A DNA stretch of 64,000 bases. Source: an uncultured Fibrobacter sp. Its GTDB lineage: Bacteria; Fibrobacterota; Fibrobacteria; Fibrobacterales; Fibrobacteraceae. A model generated the notes under the pieces. The model had not been told where the DNA came from. It searched no databases and saw nothing but the letters and a program-made list of their open reading frames with translations. Both the position numbers and the translations under genes were made by a program. The stretch is from contig CAMKNA010000006.1 in NCBI GenBank assembly GCA_946414075.1, positions 26,615-90,614 on the forward strand, read 5' to 3'. Shown piece after piece: positions 17,601 through 25,109 of this stretch. Within the stretch, counting starts at the first letter, position 1. Every line of letters begins with the position of its first letter.

Positions 17601-18761
17601 ATGAAAAAATTTATTTTACTGTTGGCAATCTTTGCCCTTTCCGCTTGTGACGATTCTTCGTCGGCGGGGGGTGATGGCGGTAGCGGCGGGAATCGTGGTG
17701 GAATTCCTGACACCGTCGAGACATTCATGGAACTGTCGGACTATGACTGCGGCAAGAGTCAGAAGTGCGTTGCCACCTACCTGACGGAATACCATGACAT
17801 GGCTGTGTGCGATGGTAACAACGGCTGGGTCATCGGGACTCTCATCGAGAAGATGGACTGCGATTTCTCTTCATCGAGTGACAAGTCGAGCGACAGCAAG
17901 GGCAATCCTTCTTCGGCAGGAACATCGACCAAGTCAAGCAATTCCAATTCGTCTGGAAATGGCACAAAGTCAAGCAACAGTTCTGCGAGCAAGGTTGAAT
18001 CTTCTTCAAGTTCAGACGAAGTTCCGAAAAGTTACGCCGAAGCAAAGGTCATGCCGTCGGGAACATACGATTGCACGAAGTATAAGTGTGTTACGACAGA
18101 ATACCTGAACCAGGAATTCCTTGAAACGGGTAAGTATGGCGAAATTCTCGATGAACGCGATGGTCAGGTTTATAAGACTGCTCAGATTGGCGAGCAGATA
18201 TGGATGGCACAGAATTTGAACTATGCCGACAGTATTAAAACGCCTAGTTTGTTGGAACGTAATTGGTGCTATGAATACAATGAAGAAAAATGTGCGTATG
18301 GCGGTCGGCTTTACACCTGGGCCGCGGCGATTGACTCAATCGCACTTTACGACAGCGGCAATGGAGTGGACTGTGGCAGAAAAAAGACCTGCTCTCTACC
18401 TTCAAAAGTTCAGGGCTTATGTCCGATGGGGTGGCATCTGCCTGATACAACCGAATGGAATGTTTTGATTGATGAAGTTGGCGGAACAGATGATGCGGGT
18501 AAGGCTCTCAAATCTCAGACGGGATGGACTAATAATCGTAACGGTACGGACGCATACGGTTTTGCGGCGTTGCCTGTGGGCTCGAGACCAACCGATGGTT
18601 TTGTCAATGCTGGCGATTATACAGACTTTTGGAGTTCTTCTGAAATTGATGGCTATTATGTATATGGCGTGAATATGTATTATGGACGTCCGAGTGCACT
18701 CATGGTTAATCGCAGTAAGGTCATTGCAGTGAGCGTCCGTTGCATCAAGGACTCTGAATAA
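17601..18761 (+). CDS. Lipoprotein with Fibrobacter major paralogous domain (copy 2)
   Basis: This 386-residue lipoprotein has a short signal peptide and lipobox LSAC (Cys16). I chose the ATG at 17601 because it begins the basic-hydrophobic signal sequence, while the track start at 17589 adds only MGVF. A region with VETFMELSDYDCGKSQKCVATYL and a Ser/Lys-rich linker (about 85-135) leads to the C-terminal paralogous domain: DERDGQVYKTAQIGEQIWMAQNLNY, LYTWAAA, GLCPMGWHLPDTTEWN, FAALPVGSR, FWSSSE and VRCIKDSE. The 5' module is almost identical to that of the next gene, while the C-terminal domains differ, so it looks like a recent duplication or gene conversion. Confidence 0.87.
   Translation: MKKFILLLAIFALSACDDSSSAGGDGGSGGNRGGIPDTVETFMELSDYDCGKSQKCVATYLTEYHDMAVCDGNNGWVIGTLIEKMDCDFSSSSDKSSDSKGNPSSAGTSTKSSNSNSSGNGTKSSNSSASKVESSSSSDEVPKSYAEAKVMPSGTYDCTKYKCVTTEYLNQEFLETGKYGEILDERDGQVYKTAQIGEQIWMAQNLNYADSIKTPSLLERNWCYEYNEEKCAYGGRLYTWAAAIDSIALYDSGNGVDCGRKKTCSLPSKVQGLCPMGWHLPDTTEWNVLIDEVGGTDDAGKALKSQTGWTNNRNGTDAYGFAALPVGSRPTDGFVNAGDYTDFWSSSEIDGYYVYGVNMYYGRPSALMVNRSKVIAVSVRCIKDSE
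17649..17938 (+). repeat. Direct repeat, copy A (lipoprotein N-terminal module)
   Basis: This stretch of about 290 nt recurs at 18855-19142 with only scattered differences by eye. It codes for the region from the residues after the lipobox to the Ser-rich linker. Identity falls away sharply after it. Confidence 0.85.
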
Positions 18762-18779
18762 ATTCCAAAAGGTTTCGCT

Positions 18780-19880
18780 ATGAAAAATACATTCTCTAGA
18801 AAGTTTACGGTCTGTGCCCTTGCTGGGGTGCTCGGTTTCGCCCTTTCCGCCTGCGACGATTCTTCGTCAGCGGGGGGTAATAATGGTAGTGGCGGGAACC
18901 GTGGTGGAATTCCCGACACCGTCGAGACATTCATGGAACTGTCGGATTACGACTGCGGCAAGAGTCAGAAGTGCGTTGCCACCTACCTGACGGAATACCA
19001 TGACATGGCTGTGTGCGATGGTAACAACGGCTGGGTCATCGGGACTCTCATCGAGAAGATGGACTGCGACTTCTCTTCATCGAGTGTCAACTCCAGCGAC
19101 AGCAAGGGCAATCCTTCTTCGGCAGGAACATCGACCAAGTCCAGCAACTCTAGTTCTTCGAGAGTCACCTCGAGCGATGTTGAGGGGTCTAGCAAAACCG
19201 CCTGGGATTACTTGAATCCGGACATTAACTATGGCGAGTTTACCGATGAACGTGATGGACAGATTTACAAGACGGTGACCATCGCCCCCGCGGGCACTGG
19301 CTATTCCGAGGTGTGGATGGCCGAGAATCTGAACTTTGAGACGGAAAACAGCTGGTGTGGTGGTGGAATCGGAACTACAGAAGGCGATTGTTCTGTTTAC
19401 GGTCGTCTTTATACCTGGGCTGCTGCAGTGGGCAGGGCGGAGGACGAGTGTGGTATTGATCATGCATGCAACCTTGGTGAGGGAGATATTCGTGGTGCAT
19501 GCCCCAAGGGCTGGCATTTGCCCAGTCAAAGCGAATGGGATGCCCTGATTGTGGCCGTTGACGGTTCCATTACGGAATATACGTCTTCAAATACGGCGGG
19601 TTCCAAGCTCAAGTCCGCGGCTCGCTGCTGGTCGTCGTACAGCGGCATCACCATCGAGGATGCCTTCGGGTTCTCGGCGCTTCCTGCCGGCTTCAGGAAC
19701 GACGGCATTGGGAATTACAACTCCAAGGGCTATGGCACGGTCTTCTGGAGTTCTACTGAGGAAACCATCTACTACGCGTACGCCATGGAGTTGTATTACC
19801 GCAACGACGGTGCGGACCTGTTCAACGACGGCAGCAAGAACAGAGGGTTCTCCGTCCGTTGCGTCAAGGACTCAGAATAG
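18780..19880 (+). CDS. Lipoprotein with Fibrobacter major paralogous domain (copy 3)
   Basis: This 366-residue lipoprotein has lipobox LSAC (Cys25), the same VETFMELSDYDCGKSQKC module as copy 2, a Ser-rich linker (about 95-135), and a C-terminal paralogous domain: DERDGQIYKTVTI, EVWMAENLNF, LYTWAAAVG, GACPKGWHLPSQSEWD, FSALPAGFR, FWSSTEE and SVRCVKDSE. Paired cysteines (CGGG/DCSVYG, CGIDHACNLG) suggest disulfides and an extracytoplasmic site. The substrate or partner is unknown. It starts 18 nt after copy 2 ends, so the pair is probably one transcription unit. Confidence 0.87.
   Translation: MKNTFSRKFTVCALAGVLGFALSACDDSSSAGGNNGSGGNRGGIPDTVETFMELSDYDCGKSQKCVATYLTEYHDMAVCDGNNGWVIGTLIEKMDCDFSSSSVNSSDSKGNPSSAGTSTKSSNSSSSRVTSSDVEGSSKTAWDYLNPDINYGEFTDERDGQIYKTVTIAPAGTGYSEVWMAENLNFETENSWCGGGIGTTEGDCSVYGRLYTWAAAVGRAEDECGIDHACNLGEGDIRGACPKGWHLPSQSEWDALIVAVDGSITEYTSSNTAGSKLKSAARCWSSYSGITIEDAFGFSALPAGFRNDGIGNYNSKGYGTVFWSSTEETIYYAYAMELYYRNDGADLFNDGSKNRGFSVRCVKDSE
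18855..19142 (+). repeat. Direct repeat, copy B (lipoprotein N-terminal module)
   Basis: This is the second copy of the module at 17649-17938. Differences are a handful of substitutions, many at third codon positions. It is the longest near-identical repeat I can see in the window. Confidence 0.85.
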
Positions 19881-19934
19881 CCCGCCGATAAACAATCATT
19901 CCACATTCCACACTACACACTTCACACTCGCGTC

Positions 19935-20047
19935 TGCGTTAGGGGACGTCGCACCGCCACGCGGTGGCGAGACGCGCAAGCGGCTCGATGAGCCGAGCGC
20001 GCTCGGCGAGCAGCACCCGACCCGTCCTGTGGACGGGGAACGCCCTT
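19935..20047 (+). repeat. Structured GC-rich intergenic repeat
   Basis: This GC-rich stretch is full of short inverted repeats: CCGCCACGCGGTGG, CGGCTCGATGAGCCG and CCCGTCCTGTGGACGGG. It starts with GCGTTAGGGG and ends with GGGGAACGCC. A relative lies in inverted orientation at 62851-62943, sharing GCGTTAGGG, CCCGACCCG and GGGGAACGCCC. Just before it is a run of ACATTCCACACT-type sequence, also echoed at about 22530. I see no ORF in it. Confidence 0.6.
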
Positions 20048-20077
20048 TGACGGCAGGCTCATTTTTTGCTAAATTTG
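20046..20077 (+). promoter_or_regulatory. FCB-type promoter of the XPB/Ssl2-like gene
   Basis: TTTG at 20046-20049 is followed after 20 nt by TAAATTTG at 20070-20077. This matches the Bacteroidetes TTTG-N19-21-TAnnTTTG consensus exactly. The start codon is 24 nt downstream with a GAGGGG ribosome site. It is the best-formed promoter in the window. Confidence 0.7.
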
Positions 20078-20101
20078 CGTCCCTATTTGAGGGGATGCAC
20101 T

Positions 20102-21997
20102 ATGATGGATTTGACTGTATTTTTTGATGGAATGTCCAAGCCTATGTTGCGTGATGTTCATGCCTTGGCTTATGGCAAGAAGGGCTTGCTGAACAACGCC
20201 TTGATACAGTCTGAAGTTCTGTCTTTTTATTCTAGTTTGGAACGACTGCAGTCCATCCGCCAGAAATTGGAACCCTGGCAGCGCCATTGCCTGGACTTGA
20301 TCTACCTGAGCGGTTCCCGCGGACTTTCTTACAACGAGCTTAGACTTTCTGTTCCTGCGGCGAAGAGCGCCGAACTCCAGAAGTTTCTGATTTCCCTTTG
20401 CCGTCAGTTTTTGGTGTGGCGTTCATCTGTATCTAATACCGTCGTCTATTACGGTTTTCGCAATTTCGAGGAATGTATCAGGTTCGTTCCCGAACCGGTG
20501 GACCCTTCCAAGGGGACTCATGTGGGCTACAGTACATTGCTGGACTGGCATGTCTGTAAGGTACTTGGGCTTGCCCAGCGTGGTGAACTGAAGATTAACG
20601 GCAACGGGAGTCTTCATCGTCGGGGCAGGCAGCTTTGCCTGGATTCCTTTACATCGGCTTCCAAGCTGTGGATGAATGCTGCCGAGACGGAACTGGTTTT
20701 GATCTTTAGCTTCTTGACCCAGAACCGCTGGCTGGAACTGGTGGGTACGAACCTGTATCCGTCGGCCAAGGCGCTGGAGTTCCTGAAGAAAAACAGCTTC
20801 CGCCTGCATCAGGATATTCTGTCTTGGTGGCTTTGTGCCCGGTTCCAGAAAGACCGCAGGCTCTGCAAGAGCATCTTCAAGAACCTCTCGACGGTCACTT
20901 CCATCCAGGATGCCGCTCAGATTTTCTGGGTGCTGGACCCCACCTTCCGTATACTGGATAAGAGCAAGCATTTGGGCTGGGACAACTTGCCAAGACCCCT
21001 GAAGGAAGCCTGGCTTTTGGGCCTGGTGGACTTCACGCTTTCCGACCAGAAGGGTGCCCGCAAGGTGGAGCAGGTGGCCTTGAATGCAAACGGTCTGGAG
21101 TGGTTGGAGTCCTCTGTGATGCCAATACCCGAAGCATCCGTTTCTGTGCTTCCCAATTTCGACATTGTGGCTTCTGTGGGAACATCGCCGAGAATCCTGT
21201 TCGTGCTTTCGACCCTTGCCACATCCAAGAACGACGAGACCTTCCTTTGCTTCAACCTGGACAAGGAGACATATCTTTCCGGCTTGCGGAGCGGTTTTCC
21301 CGAATCGGAAATCGAACACTTCCGCAATTGCGTCAAGACGCCCAGTAACGTGTCTGCGACGCTTGACGAATGGAACGGCTCTTTTTATGGGGCTCGCATC
21401 CGTACGGTTCGCCTGTTGAAGATTGACGATGGGAAGGCGCTGCACGAGCTTTCCTCCTTCCCGCAGTTCATGGAAAATGTGGAAGAATTTATTCCCGGTT
21501 ACGGGTTCTTGATAAAGCCGGAACAGGAAGCGAATGTATTCAGCATTCTGGAAAGCTATGGGTTCTGCCCCAATGCCTCTCGCGCGTCGGAAAATGCAGA
21601 AAAGGCTCCTGTGGAGGAATGGCGCAAGGAGTTTTCCATTCCCCGCTACGAGATGGGCGCTCCAGACTACGAGCTTCGCAGCGGCCAGGACGAATCGTCC
21701 CTACAGTCTTCGTTGGATGCCACCAAGTATGGAAGCCTTTACCGCAAGCTTGACACCTTCGACCTGGTGAAGGTCCTGCGCTATGCGAAGATGACGGGAA
21801 CCATGCTAGGCGCCCAGGTAAAGGACCCTGCCAAGCGTACCGACAGGATGAGAGAAATCACTTTTTATGTCCATTCCCTGCACCTGTCCAAGCCGCCCTT
21901 CAATGCGGAAATCCAGGAAGTGGGCAGCGAGACGGATCATTCCTTGCTTCTCTCCTTTATCCAAGAAGTCAAGGTTATGCAGAAAAAGTCGGTTTAG
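20102..21997 (+). CDS. XPB/Ssl2 helicase-associated domain protein (no helicase motor)
   Basis: This 631-residue cytoplasmic protein resembles the helicase C-terminal/XPB-Ssl2 N-terminal-like family (PF13625 type), mainly through SVLPNFDIVASVGTSPRILFVLSTLA, the following LDKETYLSGLRSGFPESEIEHFRNC, and PSNVSATLDEW. The N-terminal half is helical with winged-helix-like stretches (LIYLSGSRGLSYNEL). No Walker A or DEAD/DEAH motif is present, so it is not a helicase itself. The start is at 20102, where ATG ATG follows a GAGGGG site. The track's start at 20066 lies inside the predicted promoter region. Its role is unknown, perhaps nucleic-acid binding or scaffolding for a helicase encoded elsewhere. 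Confidence 0.65.
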   Translation: MMDLTVFFDGMSKPMLRDVHALAYGKKGLLNNALIQSEVLSFYSSLERLQSIRQKLEPWQRHCLDLIYLSGSRGLSYNELRLSVPAAKSAELQKFLISLCRQFLVWRSSVSNTVVYYGFRNFEECIRFVPEPVDPSKGTHVGYSTLLDWHVCKVLGLAQRGELKINGNGSLHRRGRQLCLDSFTSASKLWMNAAETELVLIFSFLTQNRWLELVGTNLYPSAKALEFLKKNSFRLHQDILSWWLCARFQKDRRLCKSIFKNLSTVTSIQDAAQIFWVLDPTFRILDKSKHLGWDNLPRPLKEAWLLGLVDFTLSDQKGARKVEQVALNANGLEWLESSVMPIPEASVSVLPNFDIVASVGTSPRILFVLSTLATSKNDETFLCFNLDKETYLSGLRSGFPESEIEHFRNCVKTPSNVSATLDEWNGSFYGARIRTVRLLKIDDGKALHELSSFPQFMENVEEFIPGYGFLIKPEQEANVFSILESYGFCPNASRASENAEKAPVEEWRKEFSIPRYEMGAPDYELRSGQDESSLQSSLDATKYGSLYRKLDTFDLVKVLRYAKMTGTMLGAQVKDPAKRTDRMREITFYVHSLHLSKPPFNAEIQEVGSETDHSLLLSFIQEVKVMQKKSV

Positions 21998-22003
21998 GGG
22001 CGA

Positions 22004-22444
22004 TTAGGGGAGCGTCTGGGCGTAGCCGGCGATGTCCACCATTTCGTCTAGCTCTATTTCATCATAATAGGCCTGCATGCCCTCGCGGCTCTCATCGCCA
22101 AAATTCATCTGGTACCAGAAAGTGGGCATGTCGTAACGAGCCCTTTGCCCCATGTAGGTGGCTTTTCCTTCCGTTGGGGTAAAATTGATATGCCTGCCGT
22201 CTACTCCGTGGCATCCCTTGCAATTCTGGTGGAACAGTTTTTTGCCCCGTTCCAGATTCGCCCCCTTGATTTTCCCATTCTCGTCTAGGAGGTTGTAGAC
22301 CAGGTAGGCCATGCGCTTGTCCTCTTTGGTAAGGGTGTCCCCTTCGGACCCTGGGTTGGGCGCGGTTCCAGCAGGTGCGGGATCGCCAAAGACCAGGCCG
22401 TAGCCTGCAAGAAAAAAGGCAATCAACGGAAACCGATGGAACAT
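22004..22444 (-). CDS. Monohaem c-type cytochrome
   Basis: This 146-residue exported protein has a signal peptide (about 1-20) and a single haem c motif CKGCH (Cys75-Cys78-His79) in GKKLFHQNCKGCHGVDG. YMGQ or MPTFWYQM could supply the axial methionine. It ends with DEMVDIAGYAQTLP, the usual C-terminal helix of small cytochrome c domains. It would carry electrons in the periplasm, but no partner oxidase or reductase and no haem-lyase genes are visible. It is odd for a fermentative fibre degrader. The gene converges with the XPB-like gene (6 nt apart). The start has no Shine-Dalgarno but a TATATTCC box 4 nt before the ATG. Confidence 0.82.
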   Translation of the reverse strand: MFHRFPLIAFFLAGYGLVFGDPAPAGTAPNPGSEGDTLTKEDKRMAYLVYNLLDENGKIKGANLERGKKLFHQNCKGCHGVDGRHINFTPTEGKATYMGQRARYDMPTFWYQMNFGDESREGMQAYYDEIELDEMVDIAGYAQTLP

Positions 22445-22488
22445 ACGGGGAATATAGATAAATGTGGGGTGTGTGATGTGAGAAGAAC

Positions 22489-22526
22489 GTCATCCTGGAG
22501 AGGTGAAACCCCGACGGAATCCAGGA
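22489..22526 (+). repeat. Dispersed palindromic repeat unit
   Basis: The unit begins GTCATCCTGGAG and ends GAATCCAGGA, with TCCTGGA and TCCAGGA as its inverted arms. It resembles the unit at 14333. It is flanked on both sides by GTGGGGTG/ATGTGGAATG-type sequence like that at about 19905. It lies in the divergent gap between the cytochrome and esterase genes. Confidence 0.55.
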
Positions 22527-22608
22527 AGTAAGATGTGGAATGTGGGGTGAGAGATGCGAGGACTGTTCTTCGTTTATCTGTAAATATGTTTATATTTCTA
22601 ATCAACAC

Positions 22609-23691
22609 ATGACTACAAAACACGCCCATATTCCTTTTGCCGTCGCCTTGCTTTTGGCTTTCGGCTTTTTTACCCTCTCCTTCGGAGCTACAATGAACCA
22701 TCCCCTTCTTGAAAATGTCCTCTTGACAGGTCGCTGGCAGGTGACCTCTCAAGCGCTTGTCGCCAGCGCTCCCGGTGTCATGGTCCAGTTTTCCGCCTCC
22801 ACTTCGGAGCTGTCTTTTGACCTGGAAGGGGAGGCCCGCTACCGCCTGGATGTCGACGGCAAGGAGACGGAGCACTTTACTATCGATGGCCGGGAGACCC
22901 ACAAGGTGAAGGTTGCAGGCGACGGGGTCCACCAGTTCCGCCTGATAAAGATTAGCGAGTCCAACCCCGGAAAGATTAGTCTCTACGGTATAGACCTGGG
23001 AAAGGGTGGCAAGTTCGGTCCCAAGCCCAAGGCGTCCAACCGCCGTATCGAGTTTATCGGCGATTCCTTCAGTGTGGGTTATGGTAATATGGCGGGTGGT
23101 CCCGAAGACGGGACGGTCTTTGAAAAGACGGACGCCTCCCGTGGCTATGCCTTCCTGCTGGCAGATGGCTACAAGGCCGATTTCCAGATTAACGCGGTGA
23201 GCGGGCGGGGCCTGATCCGCAATTACGATTGGATCGTTCCTGACTGGACCCTGAGCAAGCTCTACGACTATACAATCTTTGGCGTCATGGAGCTTGGCGA
23301 AAAGTCCGAGCTCTGGGATTTTGAGTCCTTCCACCCGCAGGTTATTGTGATTTTCGTGGGCATTAACGATTTTCAGGGGAATCCGCCCCATGCGGACCCC
23401 ACTGCATTTAAGACGGCATACGCCGCCCTGCTGGACAAGCTCCGCAAGTTGCACCCGGGCGTGAAGTTCTTGCTGGTTTCCACCAAGACCTGGCCTGACG
23501 ACTCTATGACTCCCGCGGTGCAACAAGTCTTTGAAGACCAGAAGGCCAAGGGATTTAAGGACCTGGAATACAAGCTTGTCTTTACGGAGAATACCGCTCT
23601 CCATGGTCACCCCTCAGCTCATTCCCAAGAAGACTTGGCTCAGACGCTCCGCTTTACGGTGGGACGATTAGGGGGATTTTTGAGCAGGTAA
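22609..23691 (+). CDS. CE2-like SGNH carbohydrate esterase
   Basis: This 360-residue exported esterase has a signal peptide of about 25 residues ending FGA, an N-terminal beta-sandwich (about 35-135), and a C-terminal SGNH hydrolase domain starting FIGDSFSVGYG (nucleophile Ser). GINDFQGNPP comes later, and the catalytic His region is HGHPSAHSQEDLA. This two-domain order matches CE2 deacetylases that remove acetyl groups from xylan or other plant sugars. It fits a plant-fibre lifestyle. The ATG at 22609 is chosen because it starts a clean signal peptide, and the longer track start adds Cys-rich non-signal residues encoded by repeat sequence. No Shine-Dalgarno is present, but TATATTTC lies 10 nt upstream. 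Confidence 0.82.
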   Translation: MTTKHAHIPFAVALLLAFGFFTLSFGATMNHPLLENVLLTGRWQVTSQALVASAPGVMVQFSASTSELSFDLEGEARYRLDVDGKETEHFTIDGRETHKVKVAGDGVHQFRLIKISESNPGKISLYGIDLGKGGKFGPKPKASNRRIEFIGDSFSVGYGNMAGGPEDGTVFEKTDASRGYAFLLADGYKADFQINAVSGRGLIRNYDWIVPDWTLSKLYDYTIFGVMELGEKSELWDFESFHPQVIVIFVGINDFQGNPPHADPTAFKTAYAALLDKLRKLHPGVKFLLVSTKTWPDDSMTPAVQQVFEDQKAKGFKDLEYKLVFTENTALHGHPSAHSQEDLAQTLRFTVGRLGGFLSR

Positions 23692-23707
23692 ATAATTGTT
23701 TTCGGAA

Positions 23708-23715
23708 TAGTTTTG
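23708..23715 (+). promoter_or_regulatory. TAnnTTTG -7 box of the diguanylate cyclase gene
   Basis: TAGTTTTG matches the TAnnTTTG -7 consensus exactly, 36 nt before the annotated start. No good -33 TTTG at the standard spacing was found. Confidence 0.4.
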
Positions 23716-23751
23716 TATTATTTTTAGAGAAGGTTTAATGGAAATTTCTAG

Positions 23752-25089
23752 ATGTCTTGGTTGATGGAAAAGATATACGCCCTGTTCAGGATGAACATCC
23801 TGATCTTCTTGCTCCTGGCCGCTACGGTCATTGCTTTGACGGCTCACCAGAAAGGGCTGAATGACATACAATTCCTGAACTTGTCGGATTACCCCTATAT
23901 CATCGCTCAGACGGATTCGACGGATGGAGGCAATTCTGCCATCAAGCTGATGCGTACGGATTCCTCGGTGGTGGTGGATTATGAATTGCGGGAGGGGTAT
24001 CCTTACCCCTATGCTGGTATCAAGATTTTGTTGGGCGATGGCAAGACCAAGGGCTGGGATCTTTCCCATTACGATAGCGTTTTCGTGTGGGTAAAACCCC
24101 GTGGTGAAGGAACGGTCCGCCTGTACCTTCGCGCCTACGACGCCTCTTTCTACCGTGAAGGGGATGAAACATCCCTGAAGTTCAACGAGGTGGAATTCTT
24201 CCCTCTGGAGGAGACCTACCCGGCGGTGTTTGTACCCCAGGAATTCCGCGTGGCTAGCTGGTGGGTGGCCCAGAACGAAATCAATGTCCACAAGGCCCGT
24301 GTCGACCTGTCCAATGTGCCCCTGATCGAAATCCAGACGGGAACCAACGCTCCCCTGGGCTATGGCACCATGGAAATCCGGGGCCTGTGCTTCAAGGGGA
24401 AGAAGATTGCGAAGCTGGATTTGGTGACCATCATTGTCGCCATCTGGTTTGTGACCTTCTTGATCATCCTGATTATCCGCTTCTTTGATTACAGCCGTGA
24501 ACGCGCTGCCAACAAGAAGAAGCGCGAAGAGTTGGAAAAGAACCTGCGGGCTCTGGAAATTGAGAAGAGCGAATACGAGAAGTCCAGTAAGGAAGACCCG
24601 CTTACCGGTTGCCTGAATCGTGCGGGCTTTAGCAGCGTGCTCATGCGGGAGCAGGAAAACCTGGTGAAGAACGGAAGTCCTGTTTCCTTCGTGATTCTGG
24701 ATATCGACCACTTCAAGGATGTGAACGATACCTGGGGGCACAATGTTGGTGACGAAGTGCTGGTGAATCTTACCAAACTCATTCAGGGTAAGATCCGTAA
24801 TACCGATGCCCTGGTCCGCTGGGGTGGCGAAGAATTCGTAATTCTGTGCGGCGACACGCCTATCCAGAATGCCCAGTTCTTGGCTGAAAAACTCCGCCAT
24901 GCCATCGAGTCGACCCAGCTTATCAAACAGCAGGTGGTTACCTGCTCCTTCGGTATCGCCGAAATGGTTGCTGGCGAAGATCCAAAGCGCCTGTTCGACC
25001 GTGCGGACAAGGCCTTGTATGCCTCTAAGCAGGGTGGCCGTAACCGCGTTACCAGCGCCACGTTCAAGAAGTCCGAGTCCAAGAACTAG
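23752..25089 (+). CDS. Membrane-bound diguanylate cyclase
   Basis: This 445-residue protein makes cyclic di-GMP. One transmembrane helix lies near the N-terminus (about 14-30). An extracytoplasmic beta-rich sensor region (about 35-220) has a carbohydrate-binding-like look (GWDLSHYDSVFVWVKPRGEGTVRLYL). A second helix at about 225-245 leads to a coiled coil and then the GGDEF domain. The active-site signature is RWGGEEF, the metal-binding Asp is in LDIDHFKDVNDTWGH, and an RNTD inhibitory I-site lies exactly five residues before GGEEF, so the enzyme is probably active and product-inhibited. An alternative start at 23764 is possible, because the stop of an 8-codon upstream ORF (23738-23764) overlaps that ATG. 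Confidence 0.9.
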   Translation: MSWLMEKIYALFRMNILIFLLLAATVIALTAHQKGLNDIQFLNLSDYPYIIAQTDSTDGGNSAIKLMRTDSSVVVDYELREGYPYPYAGIKILLGDGKTKGWDLSHYDSVFVWVKPRGEGTVRLYLRAYDASFYREGDETSLKFNEVEFFPLEETYPAVFVPQEFRVASWWVAQNEINVHKARVDLSNVPLIEIQTGTNAPLGYGTMEIRGLCFKGKKIAKLDLVTIIVAIWFVTFLIILIIRFFDYSRERAANKKKREELEKNLRALEIEKSEYEKSSKEDPLTGCLNRAGFSSVLMREQENLVKNGSPVSFVILDIDHFKDVNDTWGHNVGDEVLVNLTKLIQGKIRNTDALVRWGGEEFVILCGDTPIQNAQFLAEKLRHAIESTQLIKQQVVTCSFGIAEMVAGEDPKRLFDRADKALYASKQGGRNRVTSATFKKSESKN

Positions 25090-25109
25090 GACTCAACAAC
25101 CTGCCATAG

